The notes: generated from the letters alone by a model not told the origin. A stretch of DNA of 64,000 bases from Dietzia sp. ANT_WB102 (GCF_008369165.1 NZ_VOBA01000001.1:1054001-1118000), one strand, 5' to 3'. Positions 26,588-35,525 are shown, counted from the first letter of the stretch. Program-made: numbers and translations.

Positions 26588-28024
26588 ATGCTTGAACGGA
26601 CTCTGGTCCTCGTGGATACGTCGTATCTACTGGCTAGTTTTTACAATTCTTGGGAGGAGGGTGCGCGCGGCCAGCTAGAGATATCGCTTGCCACGGTTGT
26701 GCACCGTTTAGACCATGTAGCTCACGGTCTGGTGGACCAGCCGGTCCAGCGCCAGAACTGGTACGACGGCATCCCGGATTCTGGTCCCCACCGTTATCAG
26801 CGCACTCTTCGCGTTATCGAAGGCGTGCAGCTGCGCGCCGGCCAGTTGATCGAGTGGGGCGAGCGCCGGACCCAGAAGGCCGTCGACACGCTCCTCGTGG
26901 CGGACATGATCCAGGCCGCCTACAAGGGGCATTGTTCGGACATGGTCCTGGTGACCGGGGATGCGGACATGATCCCCGGGGTGCGGGTCGCCGTGGACGC
27001 CGGTGTCCGCATGCACCTCGTGGGCTTCGGGTGGGATTCGATTTCCTCGGCGCTACGTCACGCCTGCGACACCACGACCGTGCTCGATCCCCGCACTGAT
27101 TTCCATGACGCGATGCAGATCAGGGTTCTGGAGGGACCCATTCCCCCGAAGGTCCGCACCCCGACGGTGCCCCCGGTCAACCCCGGGGAGGACGCAAACG
27201 AGACGGAACCCGAGGAAGCGGTGGGCATGGCCGACGTGGTGCTACGTTCAGACCGCGCCTCGGCTGCATCTGTTGCTGACGAAACCCGCCTCACCGCCGC
27301 CGAGGAGGAGCGTGTCGCCGACGCGGAGGAACTGGCCGCGGACGAGCAGGAGTGTGCCGCACGGGTCGAGTCCGAGCAGCACACATCGGATGCGGCGGAA
27401 CCCGCGACCACGGCGGATCCCGTGGCCCCCGCGGATCCCGCGGCCACTGCGGACGAATCGCTTCGCACTACGGACCGCGCGGGGGCGCCAACACCCACAC
27501 CGGCACCCACACCGGCACCCAAGCAGGCATCGGCGCCGTCGCCTGCTCAGTTGGCCAAGCAGGCTGGGCACGACGAGCAGGCCGGTGGGAGCGAGAAGGG
27601 TGGCGAGGCCGAACGCGCGCTTCAGCCTGGCTCGGTGCCCGAGGCCCCCGCGTCCTCGGACACGGGGGCTCAGACTGATAATTCGTCCCGGCCGAACCCG
27701 TCGATGATGGCTCCTCATCGTCGCCCGCTGCGGTCGAAGTTCGTGCCGCTGCCCAACGAGGTCTGGACCTCCTCCGGCGAGCAGACGCCCTTTGACGTGG
27801 GTCAGCAGTACGCCGCGTGGTGGTACGAGCGGGCCGCTACCGATGAGCAGCGGGACCAGGCGCACCTTCTGTCGGGCGGCGTGCTGCCCCCTGTGATTGA
27901 CCGCCCACTACTGCAGTTCGCCTGTCAGATGCTCAACGAGTTCACACTGACAGAAGCTCAGCGAGTGCGCCTGCGCGACGGATTCCACGAGGGGATCAGG
28001 GCGGTCCTACTCAAGCAACGCTGA
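26588..28024 (+). CDS. NYN-domain (PIN-like) protein with disordered linker and conserved tail
   Basis: A 478-residue protein. Residues 1-175 form a NYN/PIN-like nuclease domain: LVLVDTSYLL carries the first catalytic Asp and VLVTGDADMIPGV the DAD cluster. Residues about 190-375 are Ala/Pro/Thr/Glu-rich and look disordered, with a repeated TPTPAPTPAP stretch. The last 100 residues form a compact domain with FVPLPNEVWTSSGEQTPFDV. NYN domains process or degrade RNA. The first 60 bp are less GC-rich than their surroundings. A GTG at 26579 is also possible. It converges on an HNH gene 16 bp away. Confidence 0.78.
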   Translation: MLERTLVLVDTSYLLASFYNSWEEGARGQLEISLATVVHRLDHVAHGLVDQPVQRQNWYDGIPDSGPHRYQRTLRVIEGVQLRAGQLIEWGERRTQKAVDTLLVADMIQAAYKGHCSDMVLVTGDADMIPGVRVAVDAGVRMHLVGFGWDSISSALRHACDTTTVLDPRTDFHDAMQIRVLEGPIPPKVRTPTVPPVNPGEDANETEPEEAVGMADVVLRSDRASAASVADETRLTAAEEERVADAEELAADEQECAARVESEQHTSDAAEPATTADPVAPADPAATADESLRTTDRAGAPTPTPAPTPAPKQASAPSPAQLAKQAGHDEQAGGSEKGGEAERALQPGSVPEAPASSDTGAQTDNSSRPNPSMMAPHRRPLRSKFVPLPNEVWTSSGEQTPFDVGQQYAAWWYERAATDEQRDQAHLLSGGVLPPVIDRPLLQFACQMLNEFTLTEAQRVRLRDGFHEGIRAVLLKQR

Positions 28025-28040
28025 CTCGGCTCCGTTCCCG

Positions 28041-29576
28041 TCAGAACGGCGGCGGGTCGGGGTCGGGGTTGGTGGCGGGTGGTGGTGTGGCGTTGGCTTT
28101 GCGTTCGGCGGCGAGGCGTTGGGCTCGGCGGTGCCAGTGGGTGCTGTGTGGATGGGGGTTGAGCCAGGGGCGTCGTGGGGGCGGGATGTTGGGGTCGGTG
28201 TCTGGGGAGCTGGTGGTGTGGTGACGCCAGCGGGCCAGGGGGCCGTCGGGGTTGGTGGTGATGGTGTGGCCGGTGTCGGTGGTGACGGTCAGGGTGGCGT
28301 CAGGGTTGAGGTGGTAGCGCCAGCCGTGGAAGGTTTTGAAGCGGTGGTGTTGCCGGCATAGGCACATGAGGTTGCCCTCGGTGGTGAGGCCGCCGGCGGT
28401 GGGGTTGGTGTGGTCGAATGGGCGGACGTGGTCGATGTCGCAGGCCTCGGCGGGGACGGAGCATCCGGGGTGGCGGCAGGTGCCGTCGCGCAGGCGGATG
28501 CGGTGGGCCAGTGCGGCGCTGGGGCGGTAGCGAGGGGCGCCGTGGGGGGTGTCGGCGGTACCGGGGTGGGTGTCGGGGACGGTGACGGTGGCGCCGATGC
28601 TGCGGGAGAGTAGTTCGATGAGGGCGTCGATGGTGGCCGGGCCGCCGCGGGGGAGGTAGACCTCGGGTTCGCCGTCGGGGCCCAGGGGTGCGAGCACGGT
28701 GATAGTGGGCCGGATCTGGGTGGCCAGTGGGCTGCGGCTCGCGCCCGGTCCTGGGGTGGGGTCGAGGAAGGCGGCGACGAGGGCGTCGGCGCGGAGTTCG
28801 TCCATGCTGCGGATGTATTCGGTATCAAGACTTTCGGCGCCGTGTTGGCGGGTGGTCTCGAGGCGGGTCTGGGTGTCGTGTCGCTGTTGCTTGGTGGCGG
28901 CCTTGTGCAGGATGGCGTGGATGGTGGTGGCTTCGGCGGCGGTGAGGTGGGCGTGGAGGTCGGCCATGCCGTCGAGGCCTCGGCGTAGGCGTATGCGACG
29001 CTCGCGCACGGCGGCGGCCCGGCGCAGGCGCACTCCTGCAGGGTCGTGGGCGGCGATGATGCGGTCGGTCCTGGACAGGATCGCCTCGCGTCCGGGGCGG
29101 ATGCCAGCGGCGATGGCGGCTAGGAGCCAGTCGAGGACGTCGCGTTGGACATCGTCGCGGTGCAGGCTGTCCACGGTGCGCATGCGGCGGGCGAGCAGGA
29201 TGGCGGTGTCCTCGTCGAGTCGGCCGGTTTCCATGGCCTCGACAAGAGCGCCGAATCTAGTGACCAGGGTGATGGCCTGGGTGAGCAGGCTGCGGGCCCG
29301 GGTGCGGTGGACTCCGTAGACGGCGACGATCTGGTCGCTGGCGATGTCGAGGGGGTCGATCACGGCGTGTTCGGGGCGCTGGTGAAGGCCCGGACCGTAG
29401 CCGGCGGCGATGTCGCGTAGCTCCTGTGCGTCGCGGCACGTGGCCCACAGCTGGTGGCAGGCCCGCAGCCGCGCCGCGGCGGCCCGGTTCTGGGTGTACA
29501 GCGCCTCCAGGGCGACGGCGCTGGCGGCCGCGATGCTGGCACTGTCGCCGCTGGGCTCGGTGTGCTCGGTGTCCAT
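28041..29576 (-). CDS. DUF222 / HNH endonuclease, 13E12-repeat family
   Basis: A 511-residue protein of the actinobacterial 13E12 type: an N-terminal helical DUF222 domain (about 20-330) and a C-terminal HNH domain. The HNH core is visible as CRHPGCSVPAEACDIDHV, followed by GNLMCLCRQHHRFKT; two Cys pairs bind zinc and the DH and HH residues form the active site. The C-terminus is Pro-rich. ATG 29576 has GGGAGGGGAC upstream. Related mycobacterial copies are associated with phage-like insertion sites, but no repeats or att sites are visible here. Confidence 0.9.
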   Translation of the reverse strand: MDTEHTEPSGDSASIAAASAVALEALYTQNRAAAARLRACHQLWATCRDAQELRDIAAGYGPGLHQRPEHAVIDPLDIASDQIVAVYGVHRTRARSLLTQAITLVTRFGALVEAMETGRLDEDTAILLARRMRTVDSLHRDDVQRDVLDWLLAAIAAGIRPGREAILSRTDRIIAAHDPAGVRLRRAAAVRERRIRLRRGLDGMADLHAHLTAAEATTIHAILHKAATKQQRHDTQTRLETTRQHGAESLDTEYIRSMDELRADALVAAFLDPTPGPGASRSPLATQIRPTITVLAPLGPDGEPEVYLPRGGPATIDALIELLSRSIGATVTVPDTHPGTADTPHGAPRYRPSAALAHRIRLRDGTCRHPGCSVPAEACDIDHVRPFDHTNPTAGGLTTEGNLMCLCRQHHRFKTFHGWRYHLNPDATLTVTTDTGHTITTNPDGPLARWRHHTTSSPDTDPNIPPPRRPWLNPHPHSTHWHRRAQRLAAERKANATPPPATNPDPDPPPF

Positions 29577-29745
29577 GTACCGTCCCCTCCCGCCTGCGGG
29601 CCCGGCTCCCGCCACCGCCGCTCGCTCATGTGTTCGATAGAGTAAACGCTAGCAAGACGGTCCGACACAGTCGCTCTACCTGCGGAAATGTTCCCGAAAT
29701 CCGTGGCTGTCGACAGGGGTGGTAGGAGAGACGGAGCTGACCGAT

Positions 29746-30240
29746 TCAGCCACCCAGCAGCGCCCGGTAGTGGCCGGCCAGCGCGGGGTGGTAGTCGGGG
29801 GAGAAACGGAGAGCGCCCGGATCCCGGCCCGCCTCGGCCTCGACCAATCGGTCCATGTAAAAGTCCCAACCTGGACCGATGTCGGACGCGGACTGGGCGT
29901 CCGCGATGTCCTGTTCCAGGGAGACGGTGGCCTCGTTGTCGTCGCCCTCGATCCGCACGGTGACCACCCAGCCGCCCGAACCGATCCTGACGACGACGAG
30001 GCTCGGCGCCTCGCACCGCAGCACCTCCACCGACTCGGCGGGCGCGCCCTCTTCGGCTGACATCGTCATCTCGATGCTGCCCGACTCGGGGTCGCCGGAC
30101 CACGAGCCGATCCACCGCACCGTGCGGGCCGGATCGGTGATGGCCGACCACGCCGCCTCGCGGGACATGGGCAGTCGCCGGGAGAACACCACGGCACCCG
30201 AAGGGGCGAGGTATCCGGAGGCCGTGGGTGTGGAGGTCAT
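29746..30240 (-). CDS. SRPBCC/AHSA1-type small-molecule binding protein
   Basis: A 164-residue START-like fold protein. An initial beta-strand and the PMSREAAWSAITDPARTVRWIG segment are typical of polyketide-cyclase/AHSA1 proteins. No catalytic residues can be assigned. It lies 29 nt downstream of the mycolyltransferase gene on the same strand and may share its transcript. Confidence 0.75.
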   Translation of the reverse strand: MTSTPTASGYLAPSGAVVFSRRLPMSREAAWSAITDPARTVRWIGSWSGDPESGSIEMTMSAEEGAPAESVEVLRCEAPSLVVVRIGSGGWVVTVRIEGDDNEATVSLEQDIADAQSASDIGPGWDFYMDRLVEAEAGRDPGALRFSPDYHPALAGHYRALLGG

Positions 30241-30269
30241 GGCATCTCCTCAAGTCGAGGACGCAGCGG

Positions 30270-31490
30270 TCAGCGCAGCGCTGGCATCAGGGTATCGCGC
30301 ATCGGTGCGATGAACCGACCGAAATTATCCCAGTTGTGTATGCCGGTGGGCAGGTAGTCGACTCGGGCGTCGATGCCGAGCTCGTCGAGCCGCTGGTCCA
30401 TTTCCACGGTGCACGCGTGGGTCGCGATCTCGAGCCCCGTGCCCTGGGTGAACCGCAGCAGATCGTGGCCGTTGCGGTCCCATTCGGTGGCGTCTGGCTG
30501 GCCGGTGGCGGTGGCGAAGTAGAGGGCCTTGTCGCGCAGCTTCTCGGCGTGGAGCAGCCCATCGTTGTCCCGGTAGGCGGGGTCGGTGCGCGGACCCCAC
30601 ATGTTGGCGATGTTGCCGCCGCGCGTCTCGGCGACGATCTTGGCGAGGACGAACCCGAGGTCGTCGCGCGCGGAGTAGCAGCCGGCGATCGCGCCCACGG
30701 CCTCGTACAGATCGGGGCGCAGTTCGGCGATCGTCACGGCGCTGGCGGCGCCCATCGACAGACCGGCCATGCCGCGTTTGCCGTTGAACGGGATGTCGCC
30801 GGCCTCCAGCAGCGGCGGGAGCTCCTCGGTGAGGAAGGTCTGCCACTTGTTGCGGCTCAGGACTGGGTCATCGCGCTGCCAGTCGGCGTGCAGGGAGCCG
30901 TCTGCGCGGGTCGGCATGACCAGGGTGACGTGCTCGCCGGCGAAGGTGTTCTGGACGTTGCCGGGCAGGAGCCACCCGCTCGGGGAAGGGGAGTCCACGC
31001 CGTCGAGGAGGTACAGCATCGGTGCAGGCGCGTCGGTGGCCGGGCGCCAGATCTCCACGGGCAGTACACGGTTCATCGACTTCGACGCCACCCACCAGCG
31101 CTCGAAGCGGGAGTCGCCGCCGGCCACCAGGCGGTCGCCAACATCCACGCGCCGCACCTCGCTGACAGCGACGGGCTCGGACTCCATGCCGATCGGCGGG
31201 GTGGCGGCGGTGTTCTGCGAGCCGGTCCCCAGTGGCGGGAGGGTGCCCGAGCCGGTCAGCGACTCCGTGCCGGTGGATCCGGTGGAACCGATCGTCGCCG
31301 CGCCCGCGGCCGCGCTCGACGGGTCGACGCTGCCGCCGATCGACTCCATCGCCGACCCGACGTCCGGGGTGGACCCGGCGGGGAGAGACTGCGCCAGGGC
31401 CGGCGCCGCGGCTACACCGACCAACACCGATGCGAGCGCGGGGGTCAGAAGTGAGAGGGCAACTTGCGAGCGGAGTCTGGGCACCGGCAT
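30270..31490 (-). CDS. Secreted mycolyltransferase, antigen-85/Cmt-like esterase
   Basis: A 406-residue exported alpha/beta hydrolase. The signal peptide (about 1-33, ending ALAQS) is followed by a Ser/Gly-rich linker to about residue 90. The catalytic domain has the nucleophile motif GLSMGA and a terminal GIHNWDNF containing the His. These are features of FbpA/Cmt enzymes, which transfer mycoloyl groups between trehalose mycolates and arabinogalactan. Mature Ag85 is about 295 residues; the extra N-terminal linker is as in corynebacterial mycolyltransferases. This supports a mycolate-bearing host. Confidence 0.88.
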   Translation of the reverse strand: MPVPRLRSQVALSLLTPALASVLVGVAAAPALAQSLPAGSTPDVGSAMESIGGSVDPSSAAAGAATIGSTGSTGTESLTGSGTLPPLGTGSQNTAATPPIGMESEPVAVSEVRRVDVGDRLVAGGDSRFERWWVASKSMNRVLPVEIWRPATDAPAPMLYLLDGVDSPSPSGWLLPGNVQNTFAGEHVTLVMPTRADGSLHADWQRDDPVLSRNKWQTFLTEELPPLLEAGDIPFNGKRGMAGLSMGAASAVTIAELRPDLYEAVGAIAGCYSARDDLGFVLAKIVAETRGGNIANMWGPRTDPAYRDNDGLLHAEKLRDKALYFATATGQPDATEWDRNGHDLLRFTQGTGLEIATHACTVEMDQRLDELGIDARVDYLPTGIHNWDNFGRFIAPMRDTLMPALR

Positions 31491-31521
31491 ACGATAAACC
31501 GATCGGCTCGATGACGGGGTA

Positions 31522-32397
31522 TTACTCCCGGGTGTCGCGGGGCAGGGTGGGGCCGGAGGGGTCTTCGGGTCTCGGCTGGCCGGTCGCCTCGTCCGGGTTC
31601 CGGGGCGGCTGCGGGTCTGTTTGGCCGTCTCCCTCGGTGAGTTGGCGGTCGGTGCCCGCGTCGGAGCCGGAGGTCAGGCCCATGGACGCGCGGATCTGCT
31701 CGAGCTTGCTCTTGCCCTCGGACTCGCGGGTCAACGCGGCGGCGTCGAGCTGGGCGGTCGACGGGCCACCCATCGCCTCGGCGAGCTCCTGTTTGCCGAG
31801 GGCGGTGGTGTAGCGGCCCTCGATCTTGGCGCGGATCTCTTCGAAGGTCGGGGAGTTGCCACCGCCGGCGCCCTGCAGTGAGGTCATGGACTCGGTGGTC
31901 CGGTGTTGCATCTCGGCCTGGGTGGCCTGCAGGAGCAGCTGGTCCTCCTGCGCCAAGGTTTCGCGCAGCCGGCGCTCGGATTCGGAGACCGCCTGCTTGG
32001 CCTGCTCGGCGGCCTGCACCGCCTGGCCGTGCAGTTGTTTGGTGTGGTCGAGGTCCTGCTCCAGTGCCACGAGTCGCCCGGCGAGCTGCTCGGCTTGCGC
32101 GTCAAGCTGTTGGGCTCGGGCGGTGTCGCCCTCGGTGCGGGCCTTCTCGGACGCCTGCAGGGTCTGGCGGATCTGTCCCTGCACCTCGTCGAGTTGCCGG
32201 GCCTTGGTCCCCATGGCGATCTCGAGCTGCTTGGCGTTGCCGATCACGGCGGCCGCCTGTTCGGCGACCGCCTTGTGCTGCTCCCGGGCGCCCGCCATCG
32301 CCTGGTGGACGAGGATCTTGGGATCCGCGTTGTCGTCGACCTTCTTGTCCAGTGAGGCCTTGAAGTAGTTCCAGCCCTTGGCGAAGGGGTTCGGCAT
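31522..32397 (-). CDS. pspA: PspA/IM30-family membrane-stress protein
   Basis: A 291-residue coiled-coil protein that binds stressed membranes. The start MPNPFAKGWNYFKASLDKK is the amphipathic membrane-binding helix; residues about 25-215 are near-continuous heptad-rich helix with many Gln/Ala/Glu. The C-terminal 50 residues are Pro/Asp/Gly-rich, an actinobacterial feature. ATG 32397 is used; the longer frame overlaps the neighbouring gene. It lies downstream of the unknown 33920 gene on the same strand with a 71-nt gap. Confidence 0.92.
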   Translation of the reverse strand: MPNPFAKGWNYFKASLDKKVDDNADPKILVHQAMAGAREQHKAVAEQAAAVIGNAKQLEIAMGTKARQLDEVQGQIRQTLQASEKARTEGDTARAQQLDAQAEQLAGRLVALEQDLDHTKQLHGQAVQAAEQAKQAVSESERRLRETLAQEDQLLLQATQAEMQHRTTESMTSLQGAGGGNSPTFEEIRAKIEGRYTTALGKQELAEAMGGPSTAQLDAAALTRESEGKSKLEQIRASMGLTSGSDAGTDRQLTEGDGQTDPQPPRNPDEATGQPRPEDPSGPTLPRDTRE

Positions 32398-32468
32398 GGC
32401 GGCGTCCTTAGGTCTCTCGGTGTCGGCTAGGCGCGGGGCGGCGTTCGTCGACGTCCGTGCGGGTGTTC

Positions 32469-33920
32469 CTACCTCTTGACGGTACCGATCAGCGCGGCTA
32501 CCGGTAGAGCGGTCCGCGGTAGATACGGCTGGCGCCACAGTCCGCCGGACGCCGCTCCGGATGACTCGTGCTGCCACTGGACGTCGACCTGGGGCCGGCC
32601 CACGTTGAGGTCGTGGACCATTAGCGCGGCGAGCAGGGCGGCCGAGGTGTCGGGGTGGAAGATCTCGATGCCGAAGGCGTAGGCGCCCTTGTAGGTGCTG
32701 GCGAGGATCTTGTTCTTGGTCACCGAGTGGGTGTCGGTGGCTGGGGCGACGTTGACTGAGACGGTGTGGCCGTCGGCGAACGCGGTGGTGGCGCGCCAGC
32801 GCTGGACGCGCTTGGCGAGGGTGTAGTTGGGACCCTGCTGGGGGACGAGGGCGTCGTGCACTGCCGGGCCGTTGCCGGCGGGGTAGTTGCGGTGGAAAAC
32901 CTTGCCGCGGGTCAGCGCGCCGACGAGTCGCTTGATGTCGGTGACCTTGCGGGAGGCCAGCGCGGCGTCGGCGGCCTTACGGACGTCCTCGGGGACGACG
33001 AAGGTGTCCATCGGGGTGGCGAGGTAGGCGAGCGCGGCGGCGGTGTTGTCGCGCAGGAGGTCGACGACGAGGGCGTCTGCTGCAGAGGAGAGCTGGACGT
33101 GGGTTCCGCCGTCGGCGTAGAAGTAGCTGCCGACAGTGAGTGGGGCCGGGGCCGCGGATCTGGCCCACGCCGCGAGCTCGGGAAGCTGCGTCAACAGGTC
33201 GATTCCAGGTTGGCTATCGGGCGCGGTGGGAATGTGTAAGCGGCCTGCGAATGTCGAGGTCGCTGCCCGGAAGCGCTGCCAAGCGGGGCTCGAGGGTAGG
33301 TCGACGCCCATCACATCTGCGCCCCACTTGAGGAGGCGGCGGGCGGGTCCCATCTCCGAGCCTAGGCCCAGGACGAGCATGGCGTGGCCGGGCAGGGAAA
33401 GCCATTGGGGATTGTCTTGCACGAGCTTGAGGGCCTCGGCGCAGCTCGGTTCGATCACGCCGGCCGCGACCCACTTGTCCAAGCGGGCCCGGAGGAGTTC
33501 TCCGGTCAGTTCTTCGCCGCGGAAGGGGATGGACAGTTCTCGGACGGGGGTCGCGGTGCCCTGGATCGTCTCGGTGCCCGGGGTTGAACGGGGTTCGACG
33601 ACGGCGAGGTAATCCGACATCGGGGTTTCCACGGGTTGGCCGTCTACTTCGTGCACGCCCACCATGCGGGACTGCAGCGACTCGAGTGCGGCCCGCGCGA
33701 CGCCGTCCCAGGCGGTTGGGTCGGATACCCCGACGTTGACCAGTTCGGTGAACGGCTCGATGTAACCCTTGCGCCAGTCTTTGATGCGATGGACGCGTTC
33801 GGCGGCTGCCGGGTCGACGGTGGCGAGTGCGTCCGCGACGACCTGCTTGGCTAGTTGGCCGGTCGAGCGGTTCCCGGAGGAATCGGTGGGGAAGAGGACT
33901 CCGGTGGTGCTCGGTGCCAT
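32469..33920 (-). CDS. Conserved-looking protein with Rossmann-type motif, unknown function
   Basis: A 483-residue soluble protein with no signal peptide. The central segment HAMLVLGLGSEMGPARRLL followed by WGADVMGVDL has the glycine loop and acidic strand end of a nucleotide- or SAM-binding Rossmann fold. The C-terminal region includes YKGAYAFGIEIFHPDTSAAL. ATG 33920 has AGGAG 5 nt upstream. It is co-directional with pspA and may be functionally linked to membrane stress. I do not recognise a named family. Confidence 0.6.
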   Translation of the reverse strand: MAPSTTGVLFPTDSSGNRSTGQLAKQVVADALATVDPAAAERVHRIKDWRKGYIEPFTELVNVGVSDPTAWDGVARAALESLQSRMVGVHEVDGQPVETPMSDYLAVVEPRSTPGTETIQGTATPVRELSIPFRGEELTGELLRARLDKWVAAGVIEPSCAEALKLVQDNPQWLSLPGHAMLVLGLGSEMGPARRLLKWGADVMGVDLPSSPAWQRFRAATSTFAGRLHIPTAPDSQPGIDLLTQLPELAAWARSAAPAPLTVGSYFYADGGTHVQLSSAADALVVDLLRDNTAAALAYLATPMDTFVVPEDVRKAADAALASRKVTDIKRLVGALTRGKVFHRNYPAGNGPAVHDALVPQQGPNYTLAKRVQRWRATTAFADGHTVSVNVAPATDTHSVTKNKILASTYKGAYAFGIEIFHPDTSAALLAALMVHDLNVGRPQVDVQWQHESSGAASGGLWRQPYLPRTALPVAALIGTVKR

Positions 33921-34343
33921 GACGCTCCTGATAGTCGGGGACAACAATACGAGGTTAGCCTCAAGTTTTTCTCGCGGGGCAACTCCGTGTCGGATCCGCG
34001 CTGCCGATCTGCTAATTGAACAAAAAAGTGAGCAAGCTCACGATGAGGATTTTAGGAAAGCTAACTAAGGTGATGTTTATCTGCGGGTTTCTGCATAAGC
34101 CGAGGTGGGGGCTGCGGGGTGATGCAGGGAAGCGGTGAGCGAGCCTGCCTGCGCGTAGGCCAATGCGACTCGTGAGGAGTGTGGGCTGTGTCATTGAAGA
34201 GTTTCCTGTAACAAACCTGGGAATCTGCCCGATACAGTGACGACACGATCCAATGGTTAGTGGTCAACGCCACAAGCCGGGCCGGCGGCCAGGGGGAGAG
34301 ACCGAGTCGCCGGGTCGTCAACATCAACAGGAAGGCAATTCCT
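33921..34343. other. AT-richer intergenic region before the repeat-protein gene
   Basis: A 0.42 kb gap. The left part (33940-34080) is clearly less GC-rich than the rest of the window. It would hold the promoter of the 33920 gene on the minus strand. For the plus-strand repeat gene, TACAGT at 34233-34238 fits a TAnnnT -10 element. No convincing gene is present; a minus-strand frame of 60 codons at 34012-34194 lacks support. Confidence 0.5.
34022..34041 (-). terminator. Short hairpin with T6 tract on the minus strand
   Basis: Read on the minus strand, a GTGAGC/GCTCAC inverted repeat is followed by six T residues (A run at 34022-34027 of the plus strand). It resembles an intrinsic terminator with a small loop. 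No minus-strand gene upstream of it is annotated, so a small RNA between about 34050 and 34250 is possible. Confidence 0.4.
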
Positions 34344-35525
34344 ATGAAGAACTCGAAGCGGATGCTCGCCGTCATCGCGGCCTCCGGACTCGCGCTCGGC
34401 TCCATGCCGGGTGTCGCCAGCGCGCAGAGTGAGGTTCTCGGCCTGAATCTCAACGTAGCCGACATCATTGGCGTTGACCTCGGCGTGGCGCTCGGCTCGC
34501 TGGATGAATCAGGCGCCCCAGCCGGTTCGCTCGAAGGTGTCAGTGGCGGTGGTTCCAGTGAGGGCGGCTCGTCTGAGGGCGGTTCCTCCGAGAGTGGTTC
34601 CAGTGAGGGTGGCTCGTCTGAGGGTGGCTCCAGTGAGGGTGGCTCGTCTGAGGGCGGTTCCTCTGAGGGTGGCTCGTCTGAGGGCGGTTCCTCTGAGGGT
34701 GGTTCCAGTGAGGGCGGTTCGTCTGAGGGTGGCTCGTCTGAGGGCGGTTCGTCCGAGGACGACGATACTTTCGGTTCACTGACCGGCATTTTTGAGGGTG
34801 GCTCGTCTGAGGATGGCTCATCCAATGAGGACAGCCCGCTTGGTTCGCTGACCGACCTCTTCGAGGGCGGCTCGTCTGAGGGTGGCTCCAGCGAGGGTGG
34901 CTCGTCTGAGGGCGGTTCCTCTGAGGGTGGCTCCAGTGAGGGCGGTTCGTCTGAGGGTGGCTCCAGTGAGGGTGGCTCCAGTGAGGGCGGTTCCTCCGAG
35001 GGTGGCTCGTCTGAGGGCGGTTCCTCCGAGGGTGGCTCGTCTGAGGGTGGCTCCAGTGAGGGCGGTTCGTCGGAGGAGGACGATACTTTCGGTTCGCTGA
35101 CCGGCATTTTTGAGGGTGGCTCGTCTGAGGGTGGCTCGTCCAATGAGGACAGCCCGCTTGGTTCGCTGACCGACCTCTTCGAGGGTGGCTCCAGTGAGGG
35201 TGGCTCGTCTGAGGGCGGCTCGTCCAACACCGGTTCTGACTCGGCCTCTTCGGATCTCGGTTCGGGCGACCTGATCCTCGGTTCGGGAGACATCATCGTT
35301 CCCGGTTCCACCGGCTCCGACGCCGGCACCGTCCTGGCTGTCGGCTCGCTCGCCGCTGCCAGCATCGGCATCGGCCTTGCCGTCTCCGGTGGCGTCAACC
35401 TCCCGCCGCTCCCCGAGATCAACCTGGGAATTGTCTGCAACCTCCCGCCGGAGGGCATTGACTTCCTGAAGAGCAACGGCTCCATGGAGCAGGATGAGTG
35501 CGAGCCCGAGGAGCAGCAGAACTGA
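34344..35525 (+). CDS. Secreted SEGGS-repeat surface protein
   Basis: A 393-residue exported protein. The signal peptide is residues 1-27 (KR, hydrophobic core, ASA-Q). A short N-terminal segment rich in LNVADIIGVDLGVALGSL precedes the repeat region (about 69-280): two copies of [GGSSE x14 plus a 36-residue spacer], then a partial third run. Each spacer carries DDTFGSLTGIFEG and DSPLGSLTDLFE. The tail has a hydrophobic stretch (VLAVGSLAAASIGIGLAV) and an acidic end with two Cys. The repeats are acidic, flexible and low-complexity, consistent with a surface stalk or matrix protein. ATG 34344 is preceded by AGGAAGG. No known family is recognised. Confidence 0.85.
   Translation: MKNSKRMLAVIAASGLALGSMPGVASAQSEVLGLNLNVADIIGVDLGVALGSLDESGAPAGSLEGVSGGGSSEGGSSEGGSSESGSSEGGSSEGGSSEGGSSEGGSSEGGSSEGGSSEGGSSEGGSSEGGSSEGGSSEDDDTFGSLTGIFEGGSSEDGSSNEDSPLGSLTDLFEGGSSEGGSSEGGSSEGGSSEGGSSEGGSSEGGSSEGGSSEGGSSEGGSSEGGSSEGGSSEGGSSEGGSSEEDDTFGSLTGIFEGGSSEGGSSNEDSPLGSLTDLFEGGSSEGGSSEGGSSNTGSDSASSDLGSGDLILGSGDIIVPGSTGSDAGTVLAVGSLAAASIGIGLAVSGGVNLPPLPEINLGIVCNLPPEGIDFLKSNGSMEQDECEPEEQQN
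34548..35183 (+). repeat. Tandem 318-bp duplication with nested 15-bp repeats
   Basis: Two head-to-tail 318-bp units (34548-34865 and 34866-35183). Each consists of fourteen 15-bp units encoding GGSSE (one is SGSSE) followed by a 108-bp spacer. A third array starts at 35184 and stops after two units. Third-codon positions vary (GGT/GGC, TCG/TCC, TCT/AGT), so the 15-mers are related but not identical. All units are multiples of 3, so gain or loss keeps the frame. Confidence 0.95.

Noticed and set aside
28041-29576. 13E12 gene as a transposase or insertion element
   Set aside because: No terminal inverted repeats or target duplications are visible and the domain content is DUF222/HNH, not a transposase.
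33950-33970. AGGTTAG-like sequence as a second iron box
   Set aside because: Only one half-site resembles the DtxR/IdeR consensus; symmetry is lost in the other half.
34548-35222. Short regular repeats as a CRISPR array
   Set aside because: Repeats are 15 bp, contiguous, in coding frame, and have no unique spacers; no cas genes are present.
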